Below the pieces are notes generated by a model, which saw only the letters and a list, made by a program, of their open reading frames with translations, did not search any database and was not told where the DNA came from. Of a DNA stretch of 64,000 nucleotides, positions 16,925 through 25,191 are shown in pieces; the first letter of the stretch is position 1; each line of letters begins with the position of its first letter. The position numbers and the translations under genes were made by a program. Location: positions 16,460-80,459 of the forward strand of contig JAQBNL010000016.1 in NCBI GenBank assembly GCA_028288585.1. The letters run 5' to 3'. The DNA is from Chitinophagaceae bacterium. Lineage in GTDB: Bacteria; Bacteroidota; Bacteroidia; Chitinophagales; Chitinophagaceae.

Positions 16925-17063
16925 TTTTAATATCTCTCACAAAAAGATCATCTAATATTTCCACGTTATTTTTTTTATTGTATACCTGTTGGCAAAGTTT
17001 TTGCCTTACTGAGGAAAATTAATTATACCCTCATTATTAATCAAGAAAACTAAACCTAAAACA

Positions 17064-17759
17064 ATGAAAAAACTACTAGTGACGGCATTTGCTTTTGCAA
17101 TGCTTACAAATGCCAAAGCCCAGTTGTATTTACAGGGAGGCGTTAACCTTGCCAACATTACTAAAACCACCAGCGGGCAAACGGAAGACAATAATATGCT
17201 TACCACTTTCAATGTTGGTATATTAAATCGTTGGGGTCTGTCAAAAGTTGTTGACCTTGAAAGTGGTGTTCTGTTCACAGGGAGAGGCTCAAAGGCAGAA
17301 ACATATTATACCAGTGGCAACACAACGGATAACTATGTAAAAACTAAATTCAATCCTTACTACATCGAGGTGCCATTGAACATAGTTGTAAGAGTTCCGC
17401 TTCAAAAAACATATGGCCTTTTCTTCCATGCCGGGCCGTATGCAGCAATAGGGGTTGCGGGCAAATCAACCACAGATCAAAAACTTATTGGCATAACCAG
17501 TCATTCTGAAAATGATATCCAGTACGCCAATGATGATCCTTTTACCTCAAGACAGGAAGATGCTTCTTACTATAAATTAAAGCGATTTGATTTCGGCTTA
17601 AATGTTGGCGGCGGATTTGATCTTGGCAAGTTGTTGCTTAAGGTTAACTATGGCTATGGCTTAACAAAAATTAATTCTACTGAAAGCAATAACGCATCAG
17701 ACGATAAAAATAAATACCGCACACTGAGTTTTTCTGTTGGCGTCCCTATCGGAAAATAA
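17064..17759 (+). CDS. PorT-like outer-membrane beta-barrel protein
   Basis: 231 residues with signal peptide (MKKLLVTAFAFAMLTNAKAQ). Alternating strands typical of outer_membrane_beta_barrel_2/PorT proteins follow, such as LQGGVNLANITK, YYIEVPLNIVVR and FDFGLNVGGGFDLG. The length is normal for an eight-strand barrel. PorT proper serves type IX secretion, but many paralogues exist, so I do not assign that role. It is a single gene with a strong terminator 40 bases after the stop. Confidence 0.82.
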   Translation: MKKLLVTAFAFAMLTNAKAQLYLQGGVNLANITKTTSGQTEDNNMLTTFNVGILNRWGLSKVVDLESGVLFTGRGSKAETYYTSGNTTDNYVKTKFNPYYIEVPLNIVVRVPLQKTYGLFFHAGPYAAIGVAGKSTTDQKLIGITSHSENDIQYANDDPFTSRQEDASYYKLKRFDFGLNVGGGFDLGKLLLKVNYGYGLTKINSTESNNASDDKNKYRTLSFSVGVPIGK

Positions 17760-17798
17760 TTTAATTAGATATTATTCAAAATTCCGAAAGTGATTTAG

Positions 17799-17827
17799 CT
17801 CCGTCCTTTAGGGCGGAGTATTTTTTT
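17799..17827 (+). terminator. intrinsic terminator of the PorT-like gene
   Basis: The arms CTCCGTCC and GGGCGGAG pair with one G-T wobble around a TTTA loop, and the 3' arm is followed by TATTTTTTT. The T-run is on the plus strand, so it ends the barrel gene. It overlaps the last bases of the convergent metF gene. Confidence 0.85.
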
Positions 17828-18779
17828 ATACAATCTGTCTTACAGCATTAACTATTACGTGGGGTTTGCCAAGTGTATAATAATGAAGAACAGGTACGCC
17901 GGATTTTTTTAATTCTTTTGATTGCATTAACAGCCATTCGGTACCAACAATCTCCACATCAGCATCCGTTTTGCATTTTAAAATTTCATTGCTAAGCTCA
18001 GTCGGAATATCAACATGAAATGTTCTTGGCAAAACTGATAATTGCTTTTTTGAAGTAATGGGTTTTAAGCCCGGGATGATGGGAACATCAATTCCCGTTT
18101 CCTTACATGCCTTTACAAACTCAAAATATTTTTTATTATCAAAGAACATTTGAGTAGTAACATAACAGGCTCCGGCATCAACCTTTGCTTTTAAATAATT
18201 AAGGTCGGTTTGCAGGTTTGGCGCTTCAAAATGTTTTTCAGGATAGCCTGCCACCCCAATACAGAACTGGGTTTTAGAGCCATCTCTTATATCTTCTTCT
18301 AAATAAATTCCATTATTAAGATCAACCACCTGTTTTAAAAGATCGCTGGCATAACGATGGCCGTTTATTTCCGGCTCAAACAATGTTTCATTTTTCGCTG
18401 CATCGCCTCTAAGCACCAAAACATTATCTATCCCTAAAAATGCCAGATCAATTAAAGCGCTTTCTGTTTCCTGTTTACTAAACCCTCCGCATATTAAATG
18501 CGGCACAGCATCTACTTTATAATGATTCATTATAGCAGCGCAAATTCCAACAGTACCAGGCCTTTTCCTTACTTCTACTTTATCAAATGTACCATCAGCC
18601 TTTTTTTTAAAAACCTGCTCGCTGCGGTGATAGGTTACATTTATAAATGCGGGTTTAAATTCCATAAGCGGATCAAGATGATCGTAAATGGAATTAATTG
18701 TTTTACCCTTAAGAGGCGGTAAAATTTCAAAAGATATAACTGTATCCTTTCTCTCTTTTATGTGATCGGTAACTTTCAT
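17826..18779 (-). CDS. metF: 5,10-methylenetetrahydrofolate reductase
   Basis: 317 residues, slightly longer than E. coli MetF. It has the FAD-dependent TIM-barrel landmarks FEILPPLKG, VNVTYHRSEQ (catalytic region), VLVLRGD and TQMFFDNKKYFEF. It reduces methylene-THF to methyl-THF for methionine synthesis. The start MKVTDHIKE fits the family. It is convergent with the PorT-like gene and divergent from lptB, and stands alone. I see no SAM riboswitch in the 110-base upstream gap. Confidence 0.95.
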   Translation of the reverse strand: MKVTDHIKERKDTVISFEILPPLKGKTINSIYDHLDPLMEFKPAFINVTYHRSEQVFKKKADGTFDKVEVRKRPGTVGICAAIMNHYKVDAVPHLICGGFSKQETESALIDLAFLGIDNVLVLRGDAAKNETLFEPEINGHRYASDLLKQVVDLNNGIYLEEDIRDGSKTQFCIGVAGYPEKHFEAPNLQTDLNYLKAKVDAGACYVTTQMFFDNKKYFEFVKACKETGIDVPIIPGLKPITSKKQLSVLPRTFHVDIPTELSNEILKCKTDADVEIVGTEWLLMQSKELKKSGVPVLHYYTLGKPHVIVNAVRQIV

Positions 18780-18866
18780 GCTTGTTTACAAAATAGTTTG
18801 CAAACATACTCAAGTGCAGGTAAAACGCAAACTTGTTAAACTAAACTTTATAAGGGCTACTTATAT

Positions 18867-18874
18867 TATTTTTG
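18867..18874 (+). promoter_or_regulatory. -7 promoter element for lptB
   Basis: TATTTTTG fits TAnnTTTG and lies 16 bases before the TTG start. The -33 element is not convincing at normal spacing. Confidence 0.35.
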
Positions 18875-18890
18875 TTGAAATACAGTTGTT

Positions 18891-19640
18891 TTGGACCAAA
18901 CCATTTACGCAAAGGATATTGTAAAACATTACGGAAAACGTGCCGTTGTAAATCATGTTTCTTTTCATGTTAAACAGGGAGAAATTGTTGGCTTGCTTGG
19001 CCCCAATGGCGCAGGTAAAACCACAAGCTTTTACCAGGTAGTTGGTTTGATAAGACCTGATGAAGGTGATATTTTTTTAAATGAGCTTAATATCACTAAA
19101 CTTCCCATGTACAAAAGGGCAAAAATGGGTATTGGCTATTTACCCCAGGAGGCAAGTGTTTTTAGAAAGCTTAGTGTTGAAGATAATATTGCAGCCGTTC
19201 TGGAAATGAGCAAATACAGTAAAAAGCAACAAAAAGAAAAATTAGAATCACTGATAGATGAATTAAGATTAAGCCACGTTCGTAAAAGTAATGGTGATGT
19301 GCTTAGTGGTGGCGAAAGAAGAAGAACAGAAATAGCAAGAGCGCTGGCTGTAGACCCTAAATTTATTTTACTGGATGAACCATTTGCAGGTATAGATCCT
19401 ATTGCCGTAGAAGATATTCAATCCATAGTAAATAAATTAAAATACAAGAATATCGGTATCCTTATCACCGACCACAACGTAAACGAAACCTTATCTATTT
19501 GCGACAGGGCCTATCTTTTAATAGAAGGAAAAATTTTTAAACATGGCACTGCCGAAGAGCTTGCAGATGATGAACACGTAAGAAGATTATACCTCGGGAG
19601 AAATTTTGAATTAAAGCGGAAAGATTTTTTACAGGCGTAG
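18891..19640 (+). CDS. lptB: LPS export ABC transporter ATP-binding protein
   Basis: 249 residues from a TTG start. It has Walker [10 protein letters not shown], signature LSGGERRR, Walker [14 protein letters not shown] and the H-loop in ITDHNV. The combination of GERRR and FAGIDP is diagnostic of LptB, the cytoplasmic ATPase that powers LPS transfer with LptF, LptG and LptC. None of the partner genes is in the window. There is no in-frame ATG before the conserved start of the domain, so the TTG is required. Confidence 0.93.
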   Translation: MDQTIYAKDIVKHYGKRAVVNHVSFHVKQGEIVGLLGPNGAGKTTSFYQVVGLIRPDEGDIFLNELNITKLPMYKRAKMGIGYLPQEASVFRKLSVEDNIAAVLEMSKYSKKQQKEKLESLIDELRLSHVRKSNGDVLSGGERRRTEIARALAVDPKFILLDEPFAGIDPIAVEDIQSIVNKLKYKNIGILITDHNVNETLSICDRAYLLIEGKIFKHGTAEELADDEHVRRLYLGRNFELKRKDFLQA

Positions 19641-19700
19641 GTGGCAATGGTCAACGTGAATGCTCATTAAAACTAAAACATCTGTCCTTTTATATTTTTA

Positions 19701-19728
19701 TTTCACGATTGACGTTTCACGATTGACG
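19701..19728 (+). repeat. two perfect tandem copies of TTTCACGATTGACG
   Basis: The 14-base unit occurs at 19701-19714 and 19715-19728, immediately upstream of the GH3-family gene. It may be an operator-like site or a low-complexity intergenic repeat. Nothing else marks it. Confidence 0.6.
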
Positions 19729-19751
19729 AAATATATCTATTTTGCTTATAT

Positions 19752-21260
19752 ATGAAGCTGCTTAGTCCTGCCATATCACGTTTAGCACGTTTAAGGTTAT
19801 GGCGTATTGAGAATTGGGTAACCGATCCTATCGCTGCGCAACGTGAAGTTTTACAACACCTTATTACATCAGCACAATACACCGAGTTTGGGCGCAAGTA
19901 TAATTTTGAAAAATTATTTTCTATCAGGGAATACAAAAAAAATGTTCCCATACATGAATATGATGATATAAAACCATACATCCTGCGCATGATGAATGGG
20001 GAGGAAAATATTTTGTGGAATACACCAGTATACTGGTTTGCAAAAAGCAGCGGCACTACTTCAGATAAAAGCAAATTTATTCCAATAAGTGATGAAAGCC
20101 TTACTGATATGCATTATAAGGCATCCAAGGATGTGCTTACAAATTATTATAAAAATTTTCCCGAAAGTGATTTACTTACCGGCAAAAGTTTAGTTGTAGG
20201 CGGCAGCCACCAGGTACACCAGGTAAATGAAGATATAAATTATGGCGACCTAAGCGCTGTGCTCATGCAGAACACTCCTTTTTGGGGGCATTGGATCCGC
20301 ACACCTGAATTAAGTATTGCCTTGCTTGATGAATGGGAAAATAAAATTGAGAAACTTGCCCGGCTAACAATAAATGAAAATGTCACTTCTCTTGCAGGGG
20401 TACCCACCTGGACAATTGTTTTAATAAAAAGAATTTTAGATCTCTCCGGAAAACAATATTTAAAAGAAGTATGGCCAAACCTTGAATTATATATTCATGG
20501 GGGAGTATCTTTTGTGCCATATAGAGAACAGTTGGACCGGCTAATTGGGAAGCCCATAAATTATCTTGAAATATATAACGCCAGCGAAGGCTTTATTGCA
20601 GGGCAGGATAAACTTAATGACGATGGAATGCTGCTGTTCACTGACCACGGAATTTTTTATGAGTTTATGCCGGCAGAAGAATACGGAAAAGATACGCCTG
20701 AAACAGTAGGTTTAAAAGATGTTGGGCTAAATAAAAACTATGCCCTTATAATAAGCACCAATGGCGGTTTATGGAGATATTTACTGGGAGATACCATTCA
20801 ATTTACATCGCTGCAACCTTACAAAATAAAAGTTACCGGCAGGCTTAAACATTATATAAATGCTTTTGGCGAAGAACTGATAGTTGATAATTCAGATAAC
20901 GCAATTGCCATCGCATCTGCTAAAACGGAAGCCATAGTTACTGATTATACCGCAGCGCCTGTATATTTTAGTGAGAATAGCAATGGTGCTCATGAATGGC
21001 TGATTGAATTTGATAAAGAACCCGGCGATCTGAATGCATTTATATTTGAACTGGACAATGCATTAAAATCTATCAATAGTGATTACGAGGCCAAGCGGCA
21101 TAAAAACATTGCACTTCGTATGCCCATTGTTCATGCAGTAAAAGGGGGAACTTTTAATGAATGGCTGCGAAGCAAAGGCAAGCTCGGTGGGCAACATAAA
21201 GTGCCCAGGCTTAGTAATGAAAGAACATTAATAGAAGAAATTCTTTCTATAAAAATTTAA
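19752..21260 (+). CDS. GH3-family acyl-adenylate/amide synthetase-like protein
   Basis: 502 residues matching the GH3 auxin-responsive promoter family of adenylating enzymes. Landmarks include the ATP-binding SSGTTSDKSK, LEIYNASEGFIAGQ, GLWRYLLGDTI and VTGRLKHYINAFGEELI. In plants GH3 enzymes conjugate amino acids to plant hormones. Bacterial members are common in Bacteroidota, but their substrates are mostly unknown. There is no signal peptide. The fabG-like reductase starts 10 bases later, so the two probably act on the same acyl metabolite (inference). Confidence 0.87.
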   Translation: MKLLSPAISRLARLRLWRIENWVTDPIAAQREVLQHLITSAQYTEFGRKYNFEKLFSIREYKKNVPIHEYDDIKPYILRMMNGEENILWNTPVYWFAKSSGTTSDKSKFIPISDESLTDMHYKASKDVLTNYYKNFPESDLLTGKSLVVGGSHQVHQVNEDINYGDLSAVLMQNTPFWGHWIRTPELSIALLDEWENKIEKLARLTINENVTSLAGVPTWTIVLIKRILDLSGKQYLKEVWPNLELYIHGGVSFVPYREQLDRLIGKPINYLEIYNASEGFIAGQDKLNDDGMLLFTDHGIFYEFMPAEEYGKDTPETVGLKDVGLNKNYALIISTNGGLWRYLLGDTIQFTSLQPYKIKVTGRLKHYINAFGEELIVDNSDNAIAIASAKTEAIVTDYTAAPVYFSENSNGAHEWLIEFDKEPGDLNAFIFELDNALKSINSDYEAKRHKNIALRMPIVHAVKGGTFNEWLRSKGKLGGQHKVPRLSNERTLIEEILSIKI

Positions 21261-21270
21261 GAAAATACTC

Positions 21271-22023
21271 ATGGAGAAATTATTAGAAAATAAAGTAGCT
21301 ATTGTAACAGGTGCCAGTCGCGGCATTGGTGAAGGCATTGCATTAAAACTTGCAGAACATGGTGCACATATCGCATTTACCTATTTAAGCAGTGATGATA
21401 AGGCAAAGGCATTGGAAGAAAGATTACAGGCGTTTGGTGTAAAAGCAAAGGCCTACAAAAGCAATGCAGCCATTTATGATTATGCCGAGGCAACAGTAAA
21501 TGATATTGTAAAAGAATTTGGCGGCATAGATATCTGCGTAAACAATGCGGGCATCTCAAAAGATAATTTGTTATTACGCATGACACCCGAGCAATGGGAT
21601 GATGTGATAACTACCAATTTAAAAAGTGTGTTTAACATGACGAAGCAGGTTATTAAACCCATGATGAAAGCAAGAAAAGGCAGCATTATTAATATGAGTT
21701 CCATTATTGGAATGCGTGGAAATGCAGGCCAGAGCAGCTATGCAGCCAGTAAAGCAGGTATTATTGGTTTTACAAAATCAATTGCTGCAGAATTGGGAAG
21801 CCGGAATGTTAGATGTAATGCGATTGCCCCTGGCTTTGTAGAAACCGATATGACAAGTTATTTAAAAGAAGGCGAGGCCGCTGATAAGTATAAAACAAAT
21901 ATTCCTTTGGGAAGATTTGGAACGGCTGAAGATATTGCGAATGTTACTTTGTTTTTAGCAAGCGATATGAGCAGTTATGTAACCGGGCAAACGATTAGTG
22001 TTTGCGGGGGGTTGAATATGTAA
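21271..22023 (+). CDS. fabG: 3-oxoacyl-ACP reductase (FabG-type SDR)
   Basis: A 250-residue classical short-chain dehydrogenase. It shows the NAD(P) motif TGASRGIGEG (about 13-22), NNAG, the serine in SIIGMRG, the YAASK catalytic Tyr/Lys and the FabG-like GFVETDM segment. It reduces 3-oxoacyl-ACP in fatty-acid synthesis, although a related acyl substrate tied to the GH3 enzyme is possible. It follows the GH3 gene by 10 bases. A short terminator hairpin lies 10 bases after its stop. Confidence 0.87.
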   Translation: MEKLLENKVAIVTGASRGIGEGIALKLAEHGAHIAFTYLSSDDKAKALEERLQAFGVKAKAYKSNAAIYDYAEATVNDIVKEFGGIDICVNNAGISKDNLLLRMTPEQWDDVITTNLKSVFNMTKQVIKPMMKARKGSIINMSSIIGMRGNAGQSSYAASKAGIIGFTKSIAAELGSRNVRCNAIAPGFVETDMTSYLKEGEAADKYKTNIPLGRFGTAEDIANVTLFLASDMSSYVTGQTISVCGGLNM

Positions 22024-22032
22024 CCCTCTAAA

Positions 22033-22048
22033 TCTCCCTAAAGGGAGA
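22033..22048 (+). terminator. short hairpin after fabG, part of a CTCTAAATCTCCC-type repeat
   Basis: TCTCCC and GGGAGA pair around TAAA, followed by CTTTGTT. The surrounding CCCTCTAAATCTCCCTAAAGGGAGACTTT resembles a Bacteroidota intergenic repeat I recall. The U-tract is weak. Confidence 0.5.
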
Positions 22049-22108
22049 CTTTGTTAGCCTGAAAAAATGAAAGTTTTTGGAAGATGCAAATTTGGTTTAT
22101 AAAGCTTT

Positions 22109-22834
22109 ATGATAAGACCTATTCTTTTGATTTCTTTATTATTTTGTTTCCGCTTATCCTTAGGCCAAACAAAGACTTTAACTGGAATAGTATCATCAAA
22201 TGGTGACACTTCATTTTCGTATAAATATCAACTTAAAAAAGCTGAAAAGCTTTCATTGCCTTTATTGGATACATCTTCATATAACAAATATTACCGAATA
22301 TGGTCAGATAGACAAGTAATTGATCTTTGGCAAAACATAAATGGGGCATTCAGCGGAAGACTTACTACATGGGCAGATGAATATGTTTCCAATAAGGAAG
22401 AGCCTACTTATAGAAGTTTTATTGTTATTAAAAAATTAAGTGATGACACAATCAAACTTTTAATGTCCTTAATCAATATCTCAAATATTTTAAGTCTTCC
22501 TTCAGACGATTCAATTAAAGGTTGGCGACGAGGATTTGACGGAATAACTTATATAATAGAACAGTCCTCAAAAGAAAATTATTCATTTAAAACATATTGG
22601 ACACCAAGAGTGCAAGATTCACTTAAAGAAGCAAAACAAGTTCAAGAGTTTATAGATAGTATTTTCTTTTTGACAAATGCACCAAATATTTTGAAAGAAT
22701 TTTCAAAGGCAATTCCATATGAATGTTATTTTAATGGTGGAATAGGTGTAGCCTGTAAAATTCTAACAAAAAAAGAGCGGAAAAAATATGTGAGGGAGAG
22801 AAAAAATTATCGCAAAAAGTATTTGAAAAATTAG
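22109..22834 (+). CDS. secreted protein of unknown function
   Basis: 241 residues with an N-terminal signal peptide (MIRPILLISLLFCFRLSLGQ). I do not recognise a family. The mature part has a Trp/Tyr-rich middle and ends in a strongly basic tail (KKERKKYVRERKNYRKKYLKN). Codon use looks more AT-rich than fabG upstream. It sits between two copies of the same intergenic repeat, one after fabG and a degenerate one directly after its own stop. It could therefore be a recent single-gene insertion (inference). It is convergent with nfu. Confidence 0.7.
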   Translation: MIRPILLISLLFCFRLSLGQTKTLTGIVSSNGDTSFSYKYQLKKAEKLSLPLLDTSSYNKYYRIWSDRQVIDLWQNINGAFSGRLTTWADEYVSNKEEPTYRSFIVIKKLSDDTIKLLMSLINISNILSLPSDDSIKGWRRGFDGITYIIEQSSKENYSFKTYWTPRVQDSLKEAKQVQEFIDSIFFLTNAPNILKEFSKAIPYECYFNGGIGVACKILTKKERKKYVRERKNYRKKYLKN

Positions 22835-22859
22835 GAATCTACTAAAGGGGAAGATACTT
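22835..22859. repeat. degenerate second copy of the CTAAAGGGG repeat
   Basis: AATCTACTAAAGGGGAAGATACTTT resembles AATCTCCCTAAAGGGAGACTTT found after fabG, with the hairpin arm lost. The two copies bracket the secreted unknown gene. Confidence 0.4.
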
Positions 22860-22860
22860 T

Positions 22861-23460
22861 TTATTCCGCCTCCGCAACAACTTCTTTCACTTCGGGTATC
22901 ATTCTCTTCATCATACCTTCAATGCCTGCTTTTAGCGTTATCATTGAAGAAGGGCAACCAGAGCAGCTTCCCTGCAGCATAAGGTTTACTTTGCCATCTT
23001 CATAGCTTCTGAACTGTATAGCGCCGCCATCCATTTCCACGGCAGGCTTTACATAATTTTCTAAAAGGTCTTTTATTCTTTTCACCACATCCTCATCATC
23101 AGCATGTACTTCATTGGTGCTTTCAGATTTCATTGCTGCAACCTCATCTTCGTTCACAACGGGCTTACCTTCTTCCAAATACTCTTTTAAAAATTGTTTG
23201 ATGGAAGGAATAACATCCTGCCAGTCTTCCGTTTCATTTGTTTTGGTAAGCGTAACAAAATTGCTTGCTATAAAAACTGATTTTATAAAAGGAAAACTGA
23301 AAAGTTCTGTAGCCAATGGTGATGGGGCAGCGCCTGCCTCATCCTGGAAATCGATGCTTTTGCCGGGATACAATAATTTGTTGGCAACAAATTTCATTGT
23401 CTCGGGATTGGGCGTCATTTCAGTATATATGCTGATTACGGGATTACCTGTCTTTATCAT
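22861..23460 (-). CDS. Nfu/NifU-type iron-sulfur carrier protein
   Basis: 199 residues. The N-terminal Nfu_N domain (about 8-95) contains TPNPETMKF and FPFIKSVFI. The C-terminal NifU domain (about 120-190) contains VEMDGGAIQF and the CSGCPSS cluster-binding motif. It carries and hands over Fe-S clusters in the cytoplasm. The single CxxC per monomer implies a cluster shared between two subunits. No other isc/suf gene is nearby. NadA, encoded at 61.4 kb, and RlmD at 12 kb are plausible recipients in the cell, though this is not shown by position. Confidence 0.92.
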   Translation of the reverse strand: MIKTGNPVISIYTEMTPNPETMKFVANKLLYPGKSIDFQDEAGAAPSPLATELFSFPFIKSVFIASNFVTLTKTNETEDWQDVIPSIKQFLKEYLEEGKPVVNEDEVAAMKSESTNEVHADDEDVVKRIKDLLENYVKPAVEMDGGAIQFRSYEDGKVNLMLQGSCSGCPSSMITLKAGIEGMMKRMIPEVKEVVAEAE

Positions 23461-23570
23461 AGCGAAAAATTTAACTATACGAAGTTAATAAGATTTGTAC
23501 GCTTATTTGTTATGATTACGATATAACAGCGTTAAATGACAGAGATTTTTCTTTATTCGGAAACCGCAAA

Positions 23571-24425
23571 CTATAATCTTACGCCAACACCTGCGGAAAA
23601 ATAGAAGAGATTGCTGCCTCTTTCTGAAAGGTCTGGCCGGCCGCTGGTAGTAACAAGATTTTGAGGCATTACATAAGCCGGGGAGAGATAGGCATTGAAT
23701 TTACCTTTTACCAGTACTACCGGAACAGATACTTCATAAGCAAGGATTTCAAATTGCTTTGCCTGTTGTGTAGATGTACTATTGTTTCCCAATAGACTGC
23801 CAATTCCCTGTCCATTATTTTTCTTTACGTTCTTAAAATAATTATGCGTACCGGAATAAACATAAGCTGACGGATTAAGGGCAACTACTACATCCTGAAT
23901 TATATCAGTAAACAGGAAAAGCCTGTCCAGTCCGGCAGTAAGCCCAAAGTCTGTTTCATTATTACTGAACTTAACATCACCGCCAAGATTTACATTCACT
24001 ACTTTATTATTCCAGGCTGTATTTATACCTCCCTGTCCCTTTAATGCGGCCTGTTGTAAAACACTTTTATCCTGGTAAAGAAAATGATTGTAATAAATAT
24101 TGCCTGAAAAATTCCTGCTGTATGGAAAGCGATAACCAGCTTCCAGAATGGTACCCGTATAGCTTAATGGTGTGGCACTGTTCTGTATAAAAATAAATGT
24201 TGAATTAAGATATAACCCGGTTTTACTTTTCAATCCAATAACAGGGAAAAGCCCGCTGCTTTTTAAACTATCCACTCTTCCAAAATAATGAAGCGTTGAC
24301 TGATAATTTATGCTTGCGGAGAATTCATTCTTTGCACTATCCTGTACATTTTGAGAATCAGCAGTAAAAAAAACAAGCAACCCTATAACTATGAGGGGTA
24401 TACTTTTAAATTTTGTATAAAGCAT
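23571..24425 (-). CDS. probable outer-membrane beta-barrel protein, unknown function
   Basis: 284 residues. The signal peptide is MLYTKFKSIPLIVIGLLVFFTADSQ, and the rest is made of alternating amphipathic strands (for example SGNIYYNHFLYQ, NVNLGGDVKF, FNAYLSPAYVMP). The chain ends YFSAGVGVRL, a plausible barrel end. A poorly ordered Asn/Gly/Ser/Thr loop lies at about 200-220. I recognise no specific family. It lies 44 bases downstream of the Thr/Asn-rich secreted protein on the same strand and probably shares its transcript. Confidence 0.72.
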   Translation of the reverse strand: MLYTKFKSIPLIVIGLLVFFTADSQNVQDSAKNEFSASINYQSTLHYFGRVDSLKSSGLFPVIGLKSKTGLYLNSTFIFIQNSATPLSYTGTILEAGYRFPYSRNFSGNIYYNHFLYQDKSVLQQAALKGQGGINTAWNNKVVNVNLGGDVKFSNNETDFGLTAGLDRLFLFTDIIQDVVVALNPSAYVYSGTHNYFKNVKKNNGQGIGSLLGNNSTSTQQAKQFEILAYEVSVPVVLVKGKFNAYLSPAYVMPQNLVTTSGRPDLSERGSNLFYFSAGVGVRL

Positions 24426-24469
24426 AGTTATAAGGTTGCTGTTAGAATTAGAATATTAGAAAGAATATT

Positions 24470-25051
24470 TTATTGATTTTGTCTTTTGATTTCACCTTGA
24501 GCTTTTGCTTCTGTTGAAACCTGTAAACCATGATTGTCTTTACGCACTTTATCTTTCACTTTTTCCACGTTGTCTTTGGTCCTGGTTTTAGTTTTATCAG
24601 CTCCGTCTTTTACTTTTGTTTTTGTTTCCTTAACTGCATCGGTTGTCTTTTCTGTGGATGCATCCCCGGATACTGTTGCATTTGTTTGTGATGATGTAAG
24701 AATAGTAGTTCCATTTTCTGAATTGCCATTTCCGTTGGATTGATTTCCGGAATTGTTGTTGGCCGCACTTACCTGTGTTGCTGTTTGAATTCCAACATTT
24801 GCATTTACTGCAGGTGTTACTTCTTTTACCTTTGTTATTGTTTTACCTGGTACTTGCCTAACTTTTGTAACAACAGTATTGGTTGCATTTGTTGTTGCCT
24901 GCGTTGTTTTTGTAACTGCATTATTTACTGCAGCGCCATTAACTGTTGTGGTGGCTTTGGTTGCTGAATTAACACCTACACCTAATTGACCAAAAGTTGT
25001 TGCTGAAATTAAAATGAATGCAGAGGCCCCTAAAAAGATTTTCTTTTTCAT
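24470..25051 (-). CDS. low-complexity Thr/Asn/Lys-rich secreted protein
   Basis: 193 residues. A signal peptide (MKKKIFLGASAFILISATTFG) precedes a very biased chain: Thr/Ala/Val/Asn-rich (about 25-100), Asn/Gly/Ser-rich (about 95-125), then a charged Lys/Asp/Glu/Thr segment (about 130-193) that could form a helix. I recognise no domain. Most of its DNA also reads as open frames on the other strand, which are shadows. It may be an adhesive or spacer-type surface protein serving the barrel encoded next to it (inference). Confidence 0.72.
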   Translation of the reverse strand: MKKKIFLGASAFILISATTFGQLGVGVNSATKATTTVNGAAVNNAVTKTTQATTNATNTVVTKVRQVPGKTITKVKEVTPAVNANVGIQTATQVSAANNNSGNQSNGNGNSENGTTILTSSQTNATVSGDASTEKTTDAVKETKTKVKDGADKTKTRTKDNVEKVKDKVRKDNHGLQVSTEAKAQGEIKRQNQ

Positions 25052-25191
25052 AAAGTTGTGATTTTTCGAGTGATTGAAATAAGTTTCATGGTATAGATTT
25101 CAAAACCTGTGCCAGCGTTGCCTTAAATTGAAATTTAAAATAATATCACACGGAATTTTTTTTCCTGCTAACAAATTTTTAACAGGAAATA

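Noticed and set aside
24740-24967. Cys-rich ORF opposite the Thr/Asn-rich protein
   Set aside because: It is the antisense shadow of biased codons in the secreted gene; its cysteines come from reading Thr/Asn-rich sequence backward.
25161-25189. Inverted repeat TTTCCTG...CAGGAAA after the uvrD/pcrA gene
   Set aside because: On the strand that carries the gene, the hairpin is followed by A rather than T residues, so it is not a normal terminator.
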